Notes: a model not told the origin generated them from the letters alone. Shown: positions 22,446-34,669, numbered from the stretch's first letter. The stretch: DNA of 64,000 nucleotides from Ancistrus triradiatus (GCA_025084515.1 JAJAGP010001684.1:1-64000), one strand, 5' to 3'. Numbers and translations: made by a program.

Positions 22446-22692
22446 TTCACACCCGCTGGCCGCCCGGCCCGCGTCACCTGCTGATCATGCGCACCTGTTT
22501 CTACTTCTCTACTCCACTCGCACAGTATTTAAACCGCACTCACCTCACTCTCCTCGCGGATTCACGATGTTCCTACCCTGTCTCACACCTTCGTCCTCGA
22601 CTTCTCCTATCCCTCCGTATACCGGCAATAAACCAACCTCATTAACCGGTAGCCTGCGTGTGTCTCCTGATCCCTCGCCGGCTGACGTTACA
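22446..22692 (+). mobile_element. Solo LTR with probable TCTGT target duplication
   Basis: A GC-rich 247-bp block with a TATTTAAACC promoter-like motif, a CAATAAACC poly(A) signal and a GACGTTACA end, like the other gypsy LTRs here. TCTGT occurs at 22441-22445 and 22693-22697. The expected TGTCAC start has decayed to TTCAC, so the left border is less certain. Confidence 0.62.
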
Positions 22693-22697
22693 TCTGT

Positions 22698-22880
22698 ACA
22701 GTGCCTATACGATTCTTCAAAGCCTTTTGAAATAGACACTATTGTATCTACAGACTACAGTTCTGAAAATTAATTTTAAAAAATGGATAAGTAACATAAC
22801 AGAGTTGAAAACATGATCAGCCCCTAATTTACTACATTGTAGAGCCACCTTTTGCTTTAAATACAGTCATCAATCAAGTG
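22698..22880. repeat. Relic of another Tc1-like element
   Basis: It begins ACAGTGCCTATACG and contains TTGTAGAGCCACCTTTTGC, a phrase typical of fish Tc1 terminal regions. It is truncated, with no transposase. Confidence 0.4.
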
Positions 22881-23083
22881 AGGACTCTGAACTGTAAAGT
22901 GATATAGTGAATTTTATTGGCAAGTGATTGTTGTATTATTATTTCTATGGCCATGGAAAGAAGCAATGTTATGAAAAAAGTGGTTAAAAATTGTAACGTT
23001 AGGGTTTTGCCTGTTGACTGTTTCCCAATTTTCTACCATCTTTCTTTTCTTTCCTTTCCTACTGTCATTTCTGATATTTTTTT

Positions 23084-23112
23084 TTGTGTGTATATGTGTG
23101 TGTGTGTGTGAG
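23084..23112. repeat. (GT)n microsatellite
   Basis: A short GTGTGT run (TGTGTGTATATGTGTGTGTG) at the left edge of the decayed gypsy element. Confidence 0.85.
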
Positions 23113-23439
23113 ACCTCCAGCCAAGCTGTCCTGTTCAGTTTCCACCTCAGTCCCTGACCCAGTGCCTATGCCCACCAGAGACCCTGAGCCCATGAAACTG
23201 AGCTGAACCCACCTCACCCTGAAGGAACATTCCCACTGTCTCTGGCCCATTCTCCTTACCTGTTCAGCATTTGCCATGATCTTCGAGACGTCTTTAGTAA
23301 GGACCTAGCCCAGACCCTGCCTCCACACCATTTATAAGATTGTACAACCAATCTAATACCTGGCACTACTAGTAGGTTACATATTCTGTCATGCAGGGAG
23401 AGAGAAGCTACAGAGAAATACATCTCAAAGTCCTTCCTC

Positions 23440-23900
23440 TCCCCTGGGTGCAGTTTTTGTCTTTTTGGAGAAATAGGACAAATCCTTGAGGCTGTGCATT
23501 GATAATACATGTCTCAATCAAATCAATGCAAGGAATAAATACCCACCTCTTCTAATCTGCTCTACATTTGAGCTGTTACAGGGCACTGTGGAGTTCAGCA
23601 ACCTGGGCTTGTGCAACGCATACCATCTGGTGCACATTAGGGAGGGCAATGAGTGAAGACACCCTTCAACATGCCTCTCTGACACGCTGAGAACCTTATG
23701 ATGCCGTTTGGGCTGACAAACACCCCAGCTGTCTTCCAAGCTTTAGTTAACAATATGCTCAGAGATTTCCTGAACTGGTTTGTGTTTGTCTACCTTGAAA
23801 AAAATTCTTATTTGTTTCACAGATACCACAAAAAGAGTCGGTCTTGTCTGGCAAGTCTTGCACGCCTCCTAGAAAACCATCTGTTTGTTAGGACAGAAAA
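23440..23900 (+). pseudogene. Gypsy reverse transcriptase fragment
   Basis: MPFGLTNTPAVFQALVNNML is the clear RT motif (23698 on). The following active-site box reads VYLEKNSYLF, where a Y-L-D-D-I-L box is expected, so both catalytic Asp are lost. Upstream pieces (FELLQGTVEFSNLGLCNAYH) lie in other frames. Confidence 0.8.
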
Positions 23901-24479
23901 ATGAAAGTTCCATGTGGACTCACTGACCTTCCTGCCTTTACAAACCAGCATGTTCAGGTAAAGGCTGATCCCAAAAAGGCTCGTTTAGATACAGAGTGGC
24001 CCATTCCCTCATATCAAGGACCTGCAGTGCTTCCTGGGTTTTGCACACCTGGGTTTTGGTGATGAAGCTTGCTTTTGAGTAATGGAGGCACTGGCTATAG
24101 TGTGCCAAACCACACCTTGTCATTTGGATGAATCATAAAAACCTGGCTTACCTCCAAATCGTAAAGAGTTTGAACTCATGGCAGGGTCGGTGGATTTCAT
24201 TTTTTTTACTTTAATTTCATGCTCACTTACCACCCGGGTTCCAGCATCACCAAACCCAACATGCTGTCATGCCAGCACTCTTGCAGATGACAATTCAAAC
24301 TTCCGTGACATCATCTACATTCTGGACCAAGTCATCGCCCACCTCACCTGGGACTTATGCAAGACCATCTTGAAAGCCAAGAAGCATAAGCTGTCCAGGT
24401 GACGGTCCCCCAAGAACACTTTTATGTCCCTAGCCATGTGAAAGTCACTGTATTGAAGTTGGTCTACTGCTCCAAGTTT

Positions 24480-24900
24480 TCCTGTTAGCCCTGTAGCAAT
24501 CGCACAATGTCTCTTCTAAGGAAACAGCTTTAGTCATCCCATCAGCCTCCAGCTGGCCTGCTTCACACACTTCCCATCCCTGGATGCCCTTGCTCCTAGA
24601 TAGCAGTAGACTTTGTCACCGGTCTCACAGTAATGCACACAGAAACAGACCATTTTCCTACAGCTGTTCACCTTCTTGCTCTGCCCAAACTCCTTACTTC
24701 CCTCAAAGATTGGTAGATTCTGCTAGATTCTGGGTACATAGAGTTTTCAAGATTCATGGCATACCACTGGATATCATCTCCAATCATGTACCACAGTTTG
24801 TTTCCCTCTGTGAGCCTCCAAACTGGATTCCATTCTCAGTCAAAATGGCCAGGTTGAGAGGGTCAGCCAAAAGCTGGAAGCCACTCTGTGCTGCATGACA
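24480..24900 (+). pseudogene. Gypsy integrase core fragment
   Basis: The segment VFKIHGIPLDIISNHVPQFV is the second-Asp region of gypsy integrase, with the usual Asp replaced by Asn. Other pieces (HRNRPF, the ALPKLL-like region) are in shifted frames. It is non-functional. Confidence 0.68.
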
Positions 24901-25099
24901 GCTATGCATTGGACCTTTAAACCTTGCCTTGGTCAAATATGCATATAATTTGCTGACCAGCTCAAGCATGAGTCTTACACTGTTTGAGGCCTCCCTCAGC
25001 TACCACAATGCTCACCTGATTGGTCGAAGACCTGGTCCCCTCTACTGCCGAGGCCAGGATGTTTGGCTGTTCTCTCACCACATTCCGCTCAGTTTAGCA

Positions 25100-25237
25100 T
25101 CTACATTTACATTTATAGCATTTAGCAGACGCCCTTATCCGGAGCAACTTACAATTGATACAATCTTACAATCCAAGCAATTGTGGCTTAAGGACCTTTA
25201 GTTCAGTACCTTAACTGCTAGGCTACCACAGTACCAC
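25100..25237 (-). mobile_element. tRNA-derived SINE, copy 1 (truncated inside)
   Basis: On the plus strand it starts with ACATTTACATTTATAGCATT and GCAGACGCCCTTATCC and ends in GCTAGGCTACCACAGTACC. The minus strand is the sense strand. It lacks the middle region with the B box. Confidence 0.75.
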
Positions 25238-25243
25238 AAAATA

Positions 25244-25452
25244 TTTACATTTACATCATTTAGCAGACACCCTAATTCAGAGCGACTTACAACTTATACA
25301 GTCTTACAATCCAAGCATTTGTGGGTTAAGGGCCTTGGGTTAAGAAACTTGCTTAAGGACCCAACAGTGGCAGCCTAGTAGCTAAGGGGGGATTTGAACC
25401 CTGGACCTTCTGCTCCAGAGTTCAATACCTTCACCACTAGCTACCACAGTCC
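25244..25452 (-). mobile_element. tRNA-derived SINE, copy 2
   Basis: On the minus strand it has a tRNA-like head with a B-box (GGGTTCAAATCCCC) and ends in a tail of TAAATG units. It lies directly beside copy 1 in the same orientation, inside the decayed gypsy element. Confidence 0.8.
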
Positions 25453-25560
25453 CAGAGGAGGCTAGCCCCCACCATAAACCATTGAAAAGGTCATAAATCT
25501 CACCCAGACCCAGAGGAACAGTCCTGGGCCATTCTCGACCCAAACCTTGAGATCCACATG

Positions 25561-26791
25561 GCCAATCATATCAGGCTTTTGGGAGGGTTCACCCTGTTTT
25601 CTCCCATCTTTCTTTCTAACTGTTGTTTCTGTTGTTTCTGTGTGTGTTTTTGTTTATTTGGGTATGAGTGTTTAACTTTTGTGTCTACTTTTCTTGTGTA
25701 CTGCTTGTTCATGAGTCTTAAAGGTTCAGACAAACCAGTTAGGTGGGCTTTATCCCTGTAAGCCTTACAGGTAACTCATTGTTTGCTGTTTATTTACCTT
25801 TTTGGTAAGGGCATGTAACAAGTTAAATGGAAATTAATAACATTATCTTGCCACATGCTATGATGGCATTTATTATTTGTCTTGTTTAAAAGATTTATCC
25901 TTTAAGTTCATGGTGTACTACTTACTTGAACACCCTTCTCACTCTTCCACCCTCCTGATGACCACCGCCACTTTTCTTCCTCATGCCACCCCTCTGCCCT
26001 TAGTGTCCTCTTTTTTTGAAAACTAAACTATGTTGATAGTTGATAGTTTAGTATGACCATTGATAGTTGGCTGTTTATATGGCCATTGAAAACTAAACTT
26101 CATAGGACCTTTTTGTATTTAATATCATCATACAGAGAAAATTTTGTTTTGTCAGGAACAAATATTACACCAAAGAGTTTGCAAAATTGTACATTTGGTT
26201 GTTATTTATTTATTTATTATTTTGCAAAATTGCTCATTTGGTTCTTATTTCTTTATTTTAAACCTAAACATAATTAACATCAAATCAAATGGTAAAGTCA
26301 ACTGTACAGAACACTACGACACTTGAAGTGCTTTCATTAATTCCTAACCCTTGTTCTATTTTTAGTAAAATCTGAGCAACTTATTTTCCTCTAGTATAAC
26401 AAATGTCTGACTGGTTTAAGTCTAATGTATTTGTTGAGACTATGTAATTGTTTTTAATTATTGCAAGTTTTGTTGACCTAGTTAGGTAGTTTGGTTTAGT
26501 TTATGCAATCTGACTGGCCATAGAAAATGTGTGAGCAAAATTAAAAGAATATTGAAATAGAGAAATATAGATCTTGTGTCTGCAATTTCTTGCCTAAAGA
26601 TAGAGCCAATGATTGCTAAGAATATGTTGTGCTAAATAAAACATGAACCATGCCATCAACATTATGGTCATTCATTTTGCTCCAGTGCACAGATGATATT
26701 TAGCACAACCACCACTCCACAGCAACCTGATTTTTGGTTCTTCAAAAACAAATTCCATGTGATTAATAATTGTGTTCAAATTCACACTCAC
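25561..26791. other. ptprb intron, nothing recognised
   Basis: AT-rich sequence without a recognisable exon or transposon. It has a duplicated GCAAAATTG(T/C)(A/T)CATTTGGTT phrase near 26182-26245. Confidence 0.45.
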
Positions 26792-27067
26792 CTATCCTAA
26801 TAGACTGGTAGACAGGTGAGCTGTAGACCACAGGTCCTGGTGTTCCTCCACTCACAGTGAACAGGCTGATGTTGTACTTCCGGCCTGGATAAAGACCAGT
26901 GAAGATACATCGTGTTGGGTTTGGTCTGGACATGACTACCCTGTCCCGTGGCAACCACTTCACTTCAAAGTCATCATAATCACCCCTGGCTGGAGCATGC
27001 CACATCACCTCCACAGTGCCAGTATGGCTCACATCTTTAATGACCAAAGTGGATGGTGGTTTAGGAA
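26792..27067 (-). CDS. ptprb: ptprb FN3 exon i
   Basis: A 92-codon FN3 module with acceptor CTCTCCAG and donor GTGAGT. It starts VPKPPSTLVI. The core is VEVMWHAPARGDYDDFEVKW, followed by LYPGRKYNISLFTVSGG. A sequon (NIS) lies in the F-strand. The A-R-G-D stretch contains an RGD triplet just before the C-strand; its use for integrin binding is untested. Confidence 0.87.
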
Positions 27068-27316
27068 CTGGAGAGAGACAGATATACTTATAAATGGTGT
27101 GCAGACTTATTCAACTAACATAGTAGTGCATAGAATTAAGATATAATGGTTTACCCATCTCTAGCATAGACCTGAGTATTATATCAAACAGAAAATCTTC
27201 TGAAAGCAAATGACTTAAGATATTCATGTACAGTCATACTTAAAAAATACTTTAACGTTTAATCACTTTGACTTGAGCATGATTGAACAAGAAGTGTCTG
27301 TTATATTTTCTGCATA

Positions 27317-28696
27317 TAGTGGTGCTTGAAAGTTTGTGAACCCTTTAGAATTTTCTGTATTTCTGCAAAAATATGATCTAAAACATTATCAGATTTTCAC
27401 ACAAGTCCTAAAAGTAAATAAAGAGAACCCAGTTAAACAAATGAGACAAAAATATTATACTTGGTCATTTATTTATTGAGGAAAATGATCCAATATTATA
27501 TATTAGTGAGTGGCAAAAATATGTGAACCTCTGATTTCACCTTCATATGAACTGCTAATCCTAGAGTCAGGTGTTTTCAATCAATGGGTTGACAATCAGG
27601 TGGAAGTGGGCACCCTGTTTAATTTAAAGAGCAGGGATCTATCAAAGTTCACTCTTTGTGGAAGTGTATCATGCCACGAACAAAGGAGATGTCTGAGGAC
27701 CTCAGAGTTGTTGATGCTCATCAGGCTGGAAAAGGTTACAAAATCATCTCTAAAGAGTTTGGACTCCACCAATCCACAGTCAGACAGATTGTGTACAAAT
27801 GGAGGAAATTCAAGACCACTGTAACCCTCCCCAGGAGTGGTTGACCAACAAAGATCACTCCAAGAGCAAGGCGTGTAATAGTTGGTGAGGTCACAAAGGA
27901 CCCCAGGGTAACTTCTAAGCAACTGAAGGCCTCTCTCACACTGGCTAATGTTTTTGTTCATGAGTCCACCATCAGAAGAACACTGAACAACAATGGTGTC
28001 CATGGCAGAGTTGCAAGACCAAAATACTGTAGTACTTTTTGGTTTAAAAGAAAATCGTTATGTTTGGAGAAAGGAAAACACTGCATTCCAGCATAAGAGC
28101 CTTATCCCATCTGTGCCTCTGGGCCAGCACTGCTTGCCATCATCGATGGAATAATGAATTCTGAATTATATCACAGAATTCTAAAGTAAGATGTCAGGAC
28201 ATCTGTCCATGAACTGAAAGCAAGACACCGACCCTAAGCACACAAGCCGTTATACCAAAGAATGGTTAAAGAAGAATAAAGTTAATGTATTGGAATGGCC
28301 AATTCAAAGTCCTGACCTTTATCCAATCAGGAAGGAAAACCAACCAACATCCCAGAGTTGTAGCTGTTCTATATGGAGGAATGGGCGAAAATTCCTCCAA
28401 GCCAGTGTGCAGGACTGATCAACAATTAACAGAAACGTTTAGTTGCAGTTATTGCTGCACAGGGGGGGTCACACCAGATACTGAAAACAAGGTTCACATA
28501 TTTTTGCCACTCACTAATATGTAATATTGGATCATTTTGCTCAACAAATAAATGACTCCGTATAATATTTTTGTGTCATTTGTTTAACTGGATTCTCTTT
28601 ATCTGCTTTTAAAACTTGTGTGAAAATCTTATTATGTTTTATTTACGCAGAAATATAGAAAATTCTAAAGGGTTCACAAACTTTCAAGCACCACTG
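27317..28696 (+). mobile_element. Tc1-like transposon (third family)
   Basis: Ends are inverted: AGTGGTGCTTGAAAGTTTGTG on the left and its complement ending GCACCACTG on the right, with TA outside both. It is 1380 bp long. The transposase reads on the plus strand. Confidence 0.85.
27671..28520 (+). pseudogene. Tc1-like transposase pseudogene (third family)
   Basis: It starts MPRTKEMSEDLRVVDAHQAG, with a helix-turn-helix (YKIISKEFGLHQSTVRQIV) and a LPRSG linker, then a stop at 27842. The catalytic region downstream is present only as decayed pieces with deletions. Confidence 0.82.
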
Positions 28697-28892
28697 TAAT
28701 AATACTTTTATTGTACTTTCATTGTATGTTTGGAACATTATTTTTAAGCTCTTTGAATTCATTATATGAGTACTTGTTTTTAATTGAGAAATTTTAAATG
28801 TTTGAATATTATCTGAATTCATTCATGAAAATCAGGCTTTTAAACCATATATATTGCACATTTGCTGTGTGCTAAATTAGACACATTCTGGA

Positions 28893-30438
28893 AGCAGGTG
28901 TATTATTATTAGTGGGACCCAAGGCTGTGAGAGACAGGTTGGCTACATCTATCTTAAATCTAGATGGCTGTCCAGTATTGCCCAGTCCGTCTGTAAAAAA
29001 ACTTAGGGGTCACATTTGATTCAGATCTCTCCTTTGATGCACACATTAGCAGCATCACTCGAATTGCTTTCTTTCAATTACATAATATCGCTAAACTTAG
29101 AAATATCCTCTCTTCTAATGATGCATAAAAACTTGTTCATGCATTTATAACCTCAAGGTTGGATTACTGTAACGCCTTACTCACTGGATGCTCTAGTAAA
29201 TCTATAAATAAACTTCAGTTAGTTCAGAATGCAGCCGCCCGAGTGCTAACTCGAACTAGAAAATTTGATCATATTACTCCTGTTCTGTCATCACTACACT
29301 GGCTACTAGTCAAATTCCGCATTGATTACAAAATACTTCTTATAAACTTATAAAGCTCTACATGGCCTGGCCCCACATTATCTGAGTGAACTCTTGGAGT
29401 TTACAATCCAACTCGTCTACTTCATTCGCAGGGTACAGGACTTCTTTTAGTTCCTAGAATTAAAAAAGTCACAGCAGTGGGAAAGGCTTTCTCATACATG
29501 GCCCCCCAACTATGGAATAAACTTCCCACTTTAGTTCGAGACTCAGACACTTTACAAATTTATAAGTCTAGGCTAAAGACATACCTATTCACACATCCTT
29601 TTGACTAGGTTTAGACCAGGATGCATGGCTTGGGTCACTGTGGCCGGAGTCTGGTGTCATGTCTGGCCTGCCTGCCTTGTCCGCTAGCCGGGAGTGTCGA
29701 GTGGGCGGTCTGGCTGAACTGGGCTTCGGTCCTAGTGATCTTGACTCATGCATCCTTGCCTTAGACTAAGAGCAGAGCTGGGGGGTTCATAGTCAAATCG
29801 TCTTATGGTTATCAGAGACGTTGGGCTGCTGTCTTCTGCATCCCGTGGGGTTGCCAATGTCTTATGTGATCCCTCTTGGCTGTGTTTCCTACCAGTTCTC
29901 CTCTTTCTAGCGATGCTGCCATAGCTAATGCTGCCGGGGTCTCATGCTACATTTGGCATTAGTGATTGACATGGCATCAGTGATTGTTAATAGACACTGT
30001 GCTCTTAATCAATAACTAATTACATTTTCTGTTTTCTCTCCGAGCTGTGTTCCGGCAGTTCCAGCCCCACACATGATGTTCATCTGATGTAGCTCCACCC
30101 AAGCTGCTTCCGTCATCAGCTCCAGCCCCACCATACCCAGGCCACTTAATGCCGATGTGCATACTTCACATTTTATTCGAACTTTAACTCCATGACTTTA
30201 GTTTCACTCTTAGATTAATCATCTAAGCCGCCCAAGGAGGTTGGGTCCCTTTTTGAGTCTTGGTCCTCCCAAGGTTTCTTCCTATATCACTTAGGGAGTT
30301 TTTCCTTGCCACTGTCACCCTAGGCTTGCTCAATTTGGGATTGGACGTAGTTATTATGAGATAATTTAAACTTGTAAAGTTGCTTTGAGACAATGCTCTA
30401 TTGTAAAAAGCGCTATATAAATAGATCTGACTTCACTT
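28893..30438 (+). mobile_element. 5'-truncated L2 LINE (ORF2 C-terminus and 3' UTR)
   Basis: It matches the main L2 from about 15305 to its tail. The C-terminal ORF2 segment SKSINKLQLVQNAAARVLTR is readable at 29159-29350. The 3' UTR is complete to a short CTGACTTCACTTGG tail. The internal 110-bp triplication of the 16.5-kb copy is absent. Confidence 0.88.
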
Positions 30439-30539
30439 GGCTATTATAGTCAAAATTAAATCAAAGGTATCAAGAAAAAAACATTCTCACTTTGTTTGTA
30501 CCAGCCTAACATTGATACATTGTTTAAATACTTATATAC

Positions 30540-30880
30540 TCATTGACAAAAAAAGACACCCAACAATTAGGTGTTGTTGGAATCAATTGAAACTTAATAT
30601 GTAGGAATGAACTGATGATATACTGTATGTAAGTGATTACAATATTAGAGCGAAAGGATAAATTTATTGTGGTAAACTGTACAATTGAAGGAGGCTGTAG
30701 TACCCTGTTAGAACATCTCTAGCCTGAATACAAGATGAGATATGGTTGGGCATTGGAGGCAAACAGATTCCATATGGTATCCTGCGGCACATTTGCCCAT
30801 CATCGGATGCCAAACAGAACCTGGATTTGTCACTAAAGAGCATACAGTTCCAGTCTGTAGTAGTACAGGTTTCTGTTTCA
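30540..30880 (-). pseudogene. Tc1-like transposase fragment
   Basis: On the minus strand, LFSDKSRFCLASDDGQMCRR resembles the first catalytic-Asp region of Tc1 transposases. The left end (CATTGACAAAAAAAGACACCC) resembles a terminal repeat. Most of the element is missing. Confidence 0.6.
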
Positions 30881-31671
30881 GTTATAATGTATACTTATCT
30901 GTTGTCTTGCATGTGTAGCTTGCACAGCTACTGTATTTGTATTCACCTATAAAGTTGTGCAAAGCTTTTTAATGTGTTGTGGCATTTAAAGTTGAAACCC
31001 AGCAAAGATTACCATACGTTGTATTTTGAACACTAGTATGTGTGTCAATCAGCTTTACCCAGAAGACCAACAAGACACTGTGAGTACACCAGCTAAATCA
31101 TCACTAACCAGCATAAACCAATCTGGAGAAACATGTATGGCGGAACTTGTATCGTCGTGCTGATTGACCAGGATCCAAAGCACAACATATGCTGGTCTAT
31201 GCATATTTTTTTAGCAGGGTTATGTAAAAAACCCCACCTCTGTTACATCATGGGATATGACCATCTACCAACTGACTATATGCTCATCTTCATTTGAGGA
31301 CATTCGAGATCACATCTTAACAAAAGATTTCACAATTTATGTTAATAATGCACTTTTTAGCCACAGTTTTCCTAGTTTGCATCTGACCTCTGGTATTTAC
31401 AGAGAAACACACCCAGGTCTTCTCACTTAATCCTGATTTATGCCATTTCAGTCAGGTGGATTTCACTACATTCATGAATGTAAAATGGAACAGGGAGCAG
31501 CCGTTAAGACAAGACATATCATTATGATTTCTACTGCTAATAAAGCTAGTTATATGAAACAGTTTGAAGGGAGTCCTGAGAAATAAGTATATTTCATGTA
31601 TTTCCATGTATCTCACTGGCACCCTAATGTGGGTAGGTTGTGTTTGATGTAGACTGAGAGGTTATACAGAC
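30881..31671. other. ptprb intron, nothing recognised
   Basis: No repeat or conserved ORF is seen between the transposon relic and FN3 exon h. Confidence 0.45.
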
Positions 31672-31929
31672 CGGTGCGTCCTACTTTAGTGGCAATGTTT
31701 GTGAGATTTCCACTCCTGCTTATCACCACAGCAGTGTATAAGTGACCAGGCAGAAGATTCTGGAAGATTGTATGAGTGTGTTCAGCCCCTAGTATCTTCT
31801 CTGGCTGCCCTGAGCTTTGAAGAGAAACAATGTATCCACTTAGACCACCAGGAGGACATCTCCAGCTCAGCAGCAGACTGTCTGTATGACCCTCATGGTC
31901 AACTTGCAAATCCCTGGCTGCAGCAGGAA
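31672..31929 (-). CDS. ptprb: ptprb FN3 exon h
   Basis: An 86-codon FN3 module. The acceptor is CTCTCTCAG. The proposed donor GTCTGT is weak; it is chosen because it keeps the phase-1 border and ends the module at G-R-T like its sisters. The core is LLLSWRCPPGGLSGYIVSL, then LLPGHLYTAVVISRSG. A sequon (NLT) is present. Confidence 0.82.
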
Positions 31930-32054
31930 CTGAGAGAGAAAATGTATAAGATAAAACAAAATATCTTTGCCAGGTGTAAGAGAGCAGCAGTTCCCCCACC
32001 CACTGTGATGTCTTCAATGAGCTACTGCATTGTTATTCATTGTTAAATTGGTTA

Positions 32055-32135
32055 ATATTATTATTAGTAGTAGTAGTAGTAGTACTAGTAGTAGTTGTAG
32101 AAGTATTAGCATTAGTATTATTATTACCTCTACTG
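32055..32135. repeat. Trinucleotide microsatellite (TAG/TAT type)
   Basis: A run of TAG and TAT triplets (TTATTAGTAGTAGTAGTAGT) about 130 bp upstream of the exon h acceptor. Confidence 0.85.
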
Positions 32136-32539
32136 TTAATTCTACTACATTGTTGATGCTAAAGTTGCAGAAGAACTGAAATAGACCTTATAGACATTAG
32201 TTCAGTTAAATAAATGTAATTTAATTCCAATGCTAATCAAAGCCATGTAGTATCAAACAAAGTAAAATAATAAGCTTGGGGTTTCTTTTAATATTAACAG
32301 CTTGACTTTTTACATTATGAGGCTACACTAATTTACACTCATTATGAGGCTACACCAACTTTACACTCATTGTCATGTTAGACAATGTTAGAAGTAAAAA
32401 AGTGTTTTTCACACCACAAAAAAATCCTGGGTCTCCTGTTTGTAACCAGCTATGTCTGATATGTCAGACATAAGGCACAGGATTGCTGTGTCATCTGAAA
32501 ATTTAAACATAAATTATTCTACATGTACATGTATAACAT

Positions 32540-32850
32540 TATGCTACATGTACATTCATTGGTGTACAGGGTAAACAGGACTGATTTCATCAGATCCCAA
32601 AGTTATTTAGAGTTCATAGACTGGAGGCTTTTTTTCCATATTTTCCAGATGGTTTTCTCATGCATCTTTAAGCCTCTGGTTCAACTCCTTTTGCACAGCC
32701 TTTAATTGAAGGTGGCTTTATTCTTAAAAGCCTGCTTTTTCCTATTAATGCGGTCCTTCACCTCCATTGTGATATACGGTTTATTATTTGGGCAAACCTT
32801 TATCTTCTGCTTTGGTATCACAGTGTCAACACAGAATTTTAGTCTGTGGT
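32540..32850 (-). pseudogene. LINE ORF2 fragment between endonuclease and RT
   Basis: Minus-strand translation includes VCPNNKPYITMEVKDRINRK followed by a KQAFKNK stretch, a phrase typical of the segment linking endonuclease and reverse transcriptase in fish LINEs. Stops and frameshifts follow. It comes from a LINE family other than the L2 copies here. Confidence 0.5.
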
Positions 32851-33149
32851 GGCTTTTGTGGCATTATCCAAGTTAGTCTCCTTTGAGAACATATCCCATA
32901 TGTATGCGTGTGTGTGAGTATAATATAATACAGAAACTATAAACAAACTATAACCTATAACCGAGTAACCGAAAATATAGATTTATACTTTTCAGTAAGC
33001 TGCAAATACAAATGACCCACAGTTGCTTAACTACCAGTATGCTACCTCTGTACTAAATGAGGAGCATGGCAAGACCAAGAAGGAAACGGCTAACAAAGGA
33101 CAGACATAGGAGTCACAAGAGAACTGACTCAAACAAAGGATATCGCTAA

Positions 33150-33500
33150 ACAGATAGGTGAATGAAATGCTGATAACAAAGCCGACCTCAAGGCGTAGTG
33201 ACCAAGGAAAAAGAAAAGCACGTTAACTTGAACCAGCTCTAGAATCCTGTGTTGACACCAGTGAATGATTCATAAATCAAAGCAAAAGCTCCCATAACTG
33301 CGGCAAGCCGAGGTCAAGTAACATAGAGAAGATTCTGACAACAATCCAGCTCTTGCGACGTAGCAAATAGGGAATTAAAGAAATAAACGTTTGCTCATGC
33401 AAGCTCTCAAATACTGAGTCAATGAACGCTTCTTGAATCTAATCGGAAGATTGCACCGCAGTGGCTAGCGGAGCTCATGTAACTAAAAGGTATAAATGCA
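33150..33500. repeat. Two units of a ~167-bp repeat (array A)
   Basis: Two tandem, diverged units of about 167 bp containing GTGAATGATTCATAAATCAAAG and GACAACAATCCAGCTCTTGC-type phrases. They match the array at 34670-35010 in the same orientation. Confidence 0.65.
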
Positions 33501-33689
33501 CAAAGTGTGCCAAAAAAAATAAAGAGCCAGTTGCACAAGAAGCTGACCCTGACAATCCCTATTACCTCAAACGGGGTGCTACCAACAACCTTCTACAAAA
33601 GAATGATGTTACAATCTTTCACCTCAATACCTTGTGCCAAATCTATACAAAATACCAAAGGTGCAATGAGAGGCACTTCTCTCAAACAG

Positions 33690-34190
33690 CTTTAAATAAC
33701 TGGAAGAGCAGGTGTCTCTCATCAGTCCTCATCAGTGCCATGTCTGCTGGGAGATGTAGGCGCATGTGTGCTAGAAATTGTATTCCTAATCCCTGCATGC
33801 TGCCACGGCTTTCTGGTGTCCGACTGGGGTACTGCATGCTCTCTAATAGTACAGGAGCAGCTCCTGAAGCCCCCATGCCCTACAGCACAGTTTCTCCAAA
33901 ATTTCTGAATCGATTCTGAGTCTGCAACATGTTGCATGGTCTCCACATTTCGCCTGAGGAGGCCAGTCGACCACTGTGAGATTTCCTGTGCAAATCTTGC
34001 AGGCTGCAATGAAGTGCTTAACATCTTTCTCCATCCCTGGCCATCAGAACCACTTTTGGAGGAACTCAAAAATCTTGGTCCCTCCTGGATGGGCAGAGAA
34101 TGGAGAGGAATGACCCTATCATGCTTTCCCGCATGCATGTTGAAACAAAGTTCCCCTGGGGGAGTTGCTTTTGGGGATGGGTTCACCATG
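33690..34190 (-). pseudogene. Gypsy integrase zinc-binding fragment
   Basis: On the minus strand, MEKDVKHFIAACKICTGNLT matches the H2C2 zinc-binding part of gypsy integrase (the C-x-x-C half). The preceding segment, in a shifted frame, carries the histidine half. Downstream sequence loses similarity after several frame changes. Confidence 0.65.
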
Positions 34191-34199
34191 CTGCTCGGA

Positions 34200-34629
34200 A
34201 TTCACAATGGTTCACAGAACAAAGGTAGCACATGGGGAAAATGGGGGAACCAATGCGGCAAGAACAGGGAGGACCAGGAACGCAGAGGAGAAAATGAAGT
34301 GGAAGTCCACAGCGGACGGATCCACAAACAGGAGTAATCCACAGCAGACAAAACCATCAACATCAATAATCCATATGAAACACGGCGCAAAGGAAACACA
34401 CCAAAGTCTTGGACAAAACCGAGACAATGCTATCCCACCAGCGTCTCAGAGCGCAGAGCCCAGCCCAGCTGTGAGTGTTTAGCAATTAGTTTGCGATAAC
34501 GAGCGACAGTCACAGGTAGGTCCGCAGCCCTCACATGTCCCACCGGAGGATTGTGAGTGATGTAGTCCTGTTTGCCCAGAGCCAAGATAATAAAGGTAAA
34601 ACCGGGGCTCAGCCATGGGACGTAACAAG
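34200..34629 (-). repeat. Putative gypsy LTR, minus strand
   Basis: The minus strand begins TGTTACGTCCCATGG at 34629, similar to other TGTTACG/TGTCACG LTR starts. It is followed by a GC-rich promoter-like region. Its 3' end and target duplication were not found. It lies beside the integrase fragment and probably comes from the same element. Confidence 0.42.
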
Positions 34630-34669
34630 TGGATCCCACTGTCCAGAAATGAGTGGATCCTAAACAGAT

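Larger units (their letters stand above)
23120..25560 (+). mobile_element. Highly decayed gypsy element, plus strand
   Basis: Reverse transcriptase pieces (23440-23900) are followed, after a gap, by integrase core pieces (24590-24860). Order and strand agree with one element. Frames change many times. No LTR pair is recognised. Two SINEs sit near its right end. Confidence 0.7.

Noticed and set aside
25244..25452. tRNA gene, suggested by the B-box
   Set aside because: The A/B boxes belong to a SINE that recurs with a TAAATG tail, and the head cannot form an intact cloverleaf by eye.
32540..32850. Host exon on the minus strand
   Set aside because: The P-N-N-K-P-Y-I-T phrase belongs to LINE ORF2 linkers, and stops follow.
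33461..33919. 152-aa plus-strand ORF
   Set aside because: It begins in the 167-bp repeat and runs antisense to the gypsy integrase fragment, so it is fortuitous.
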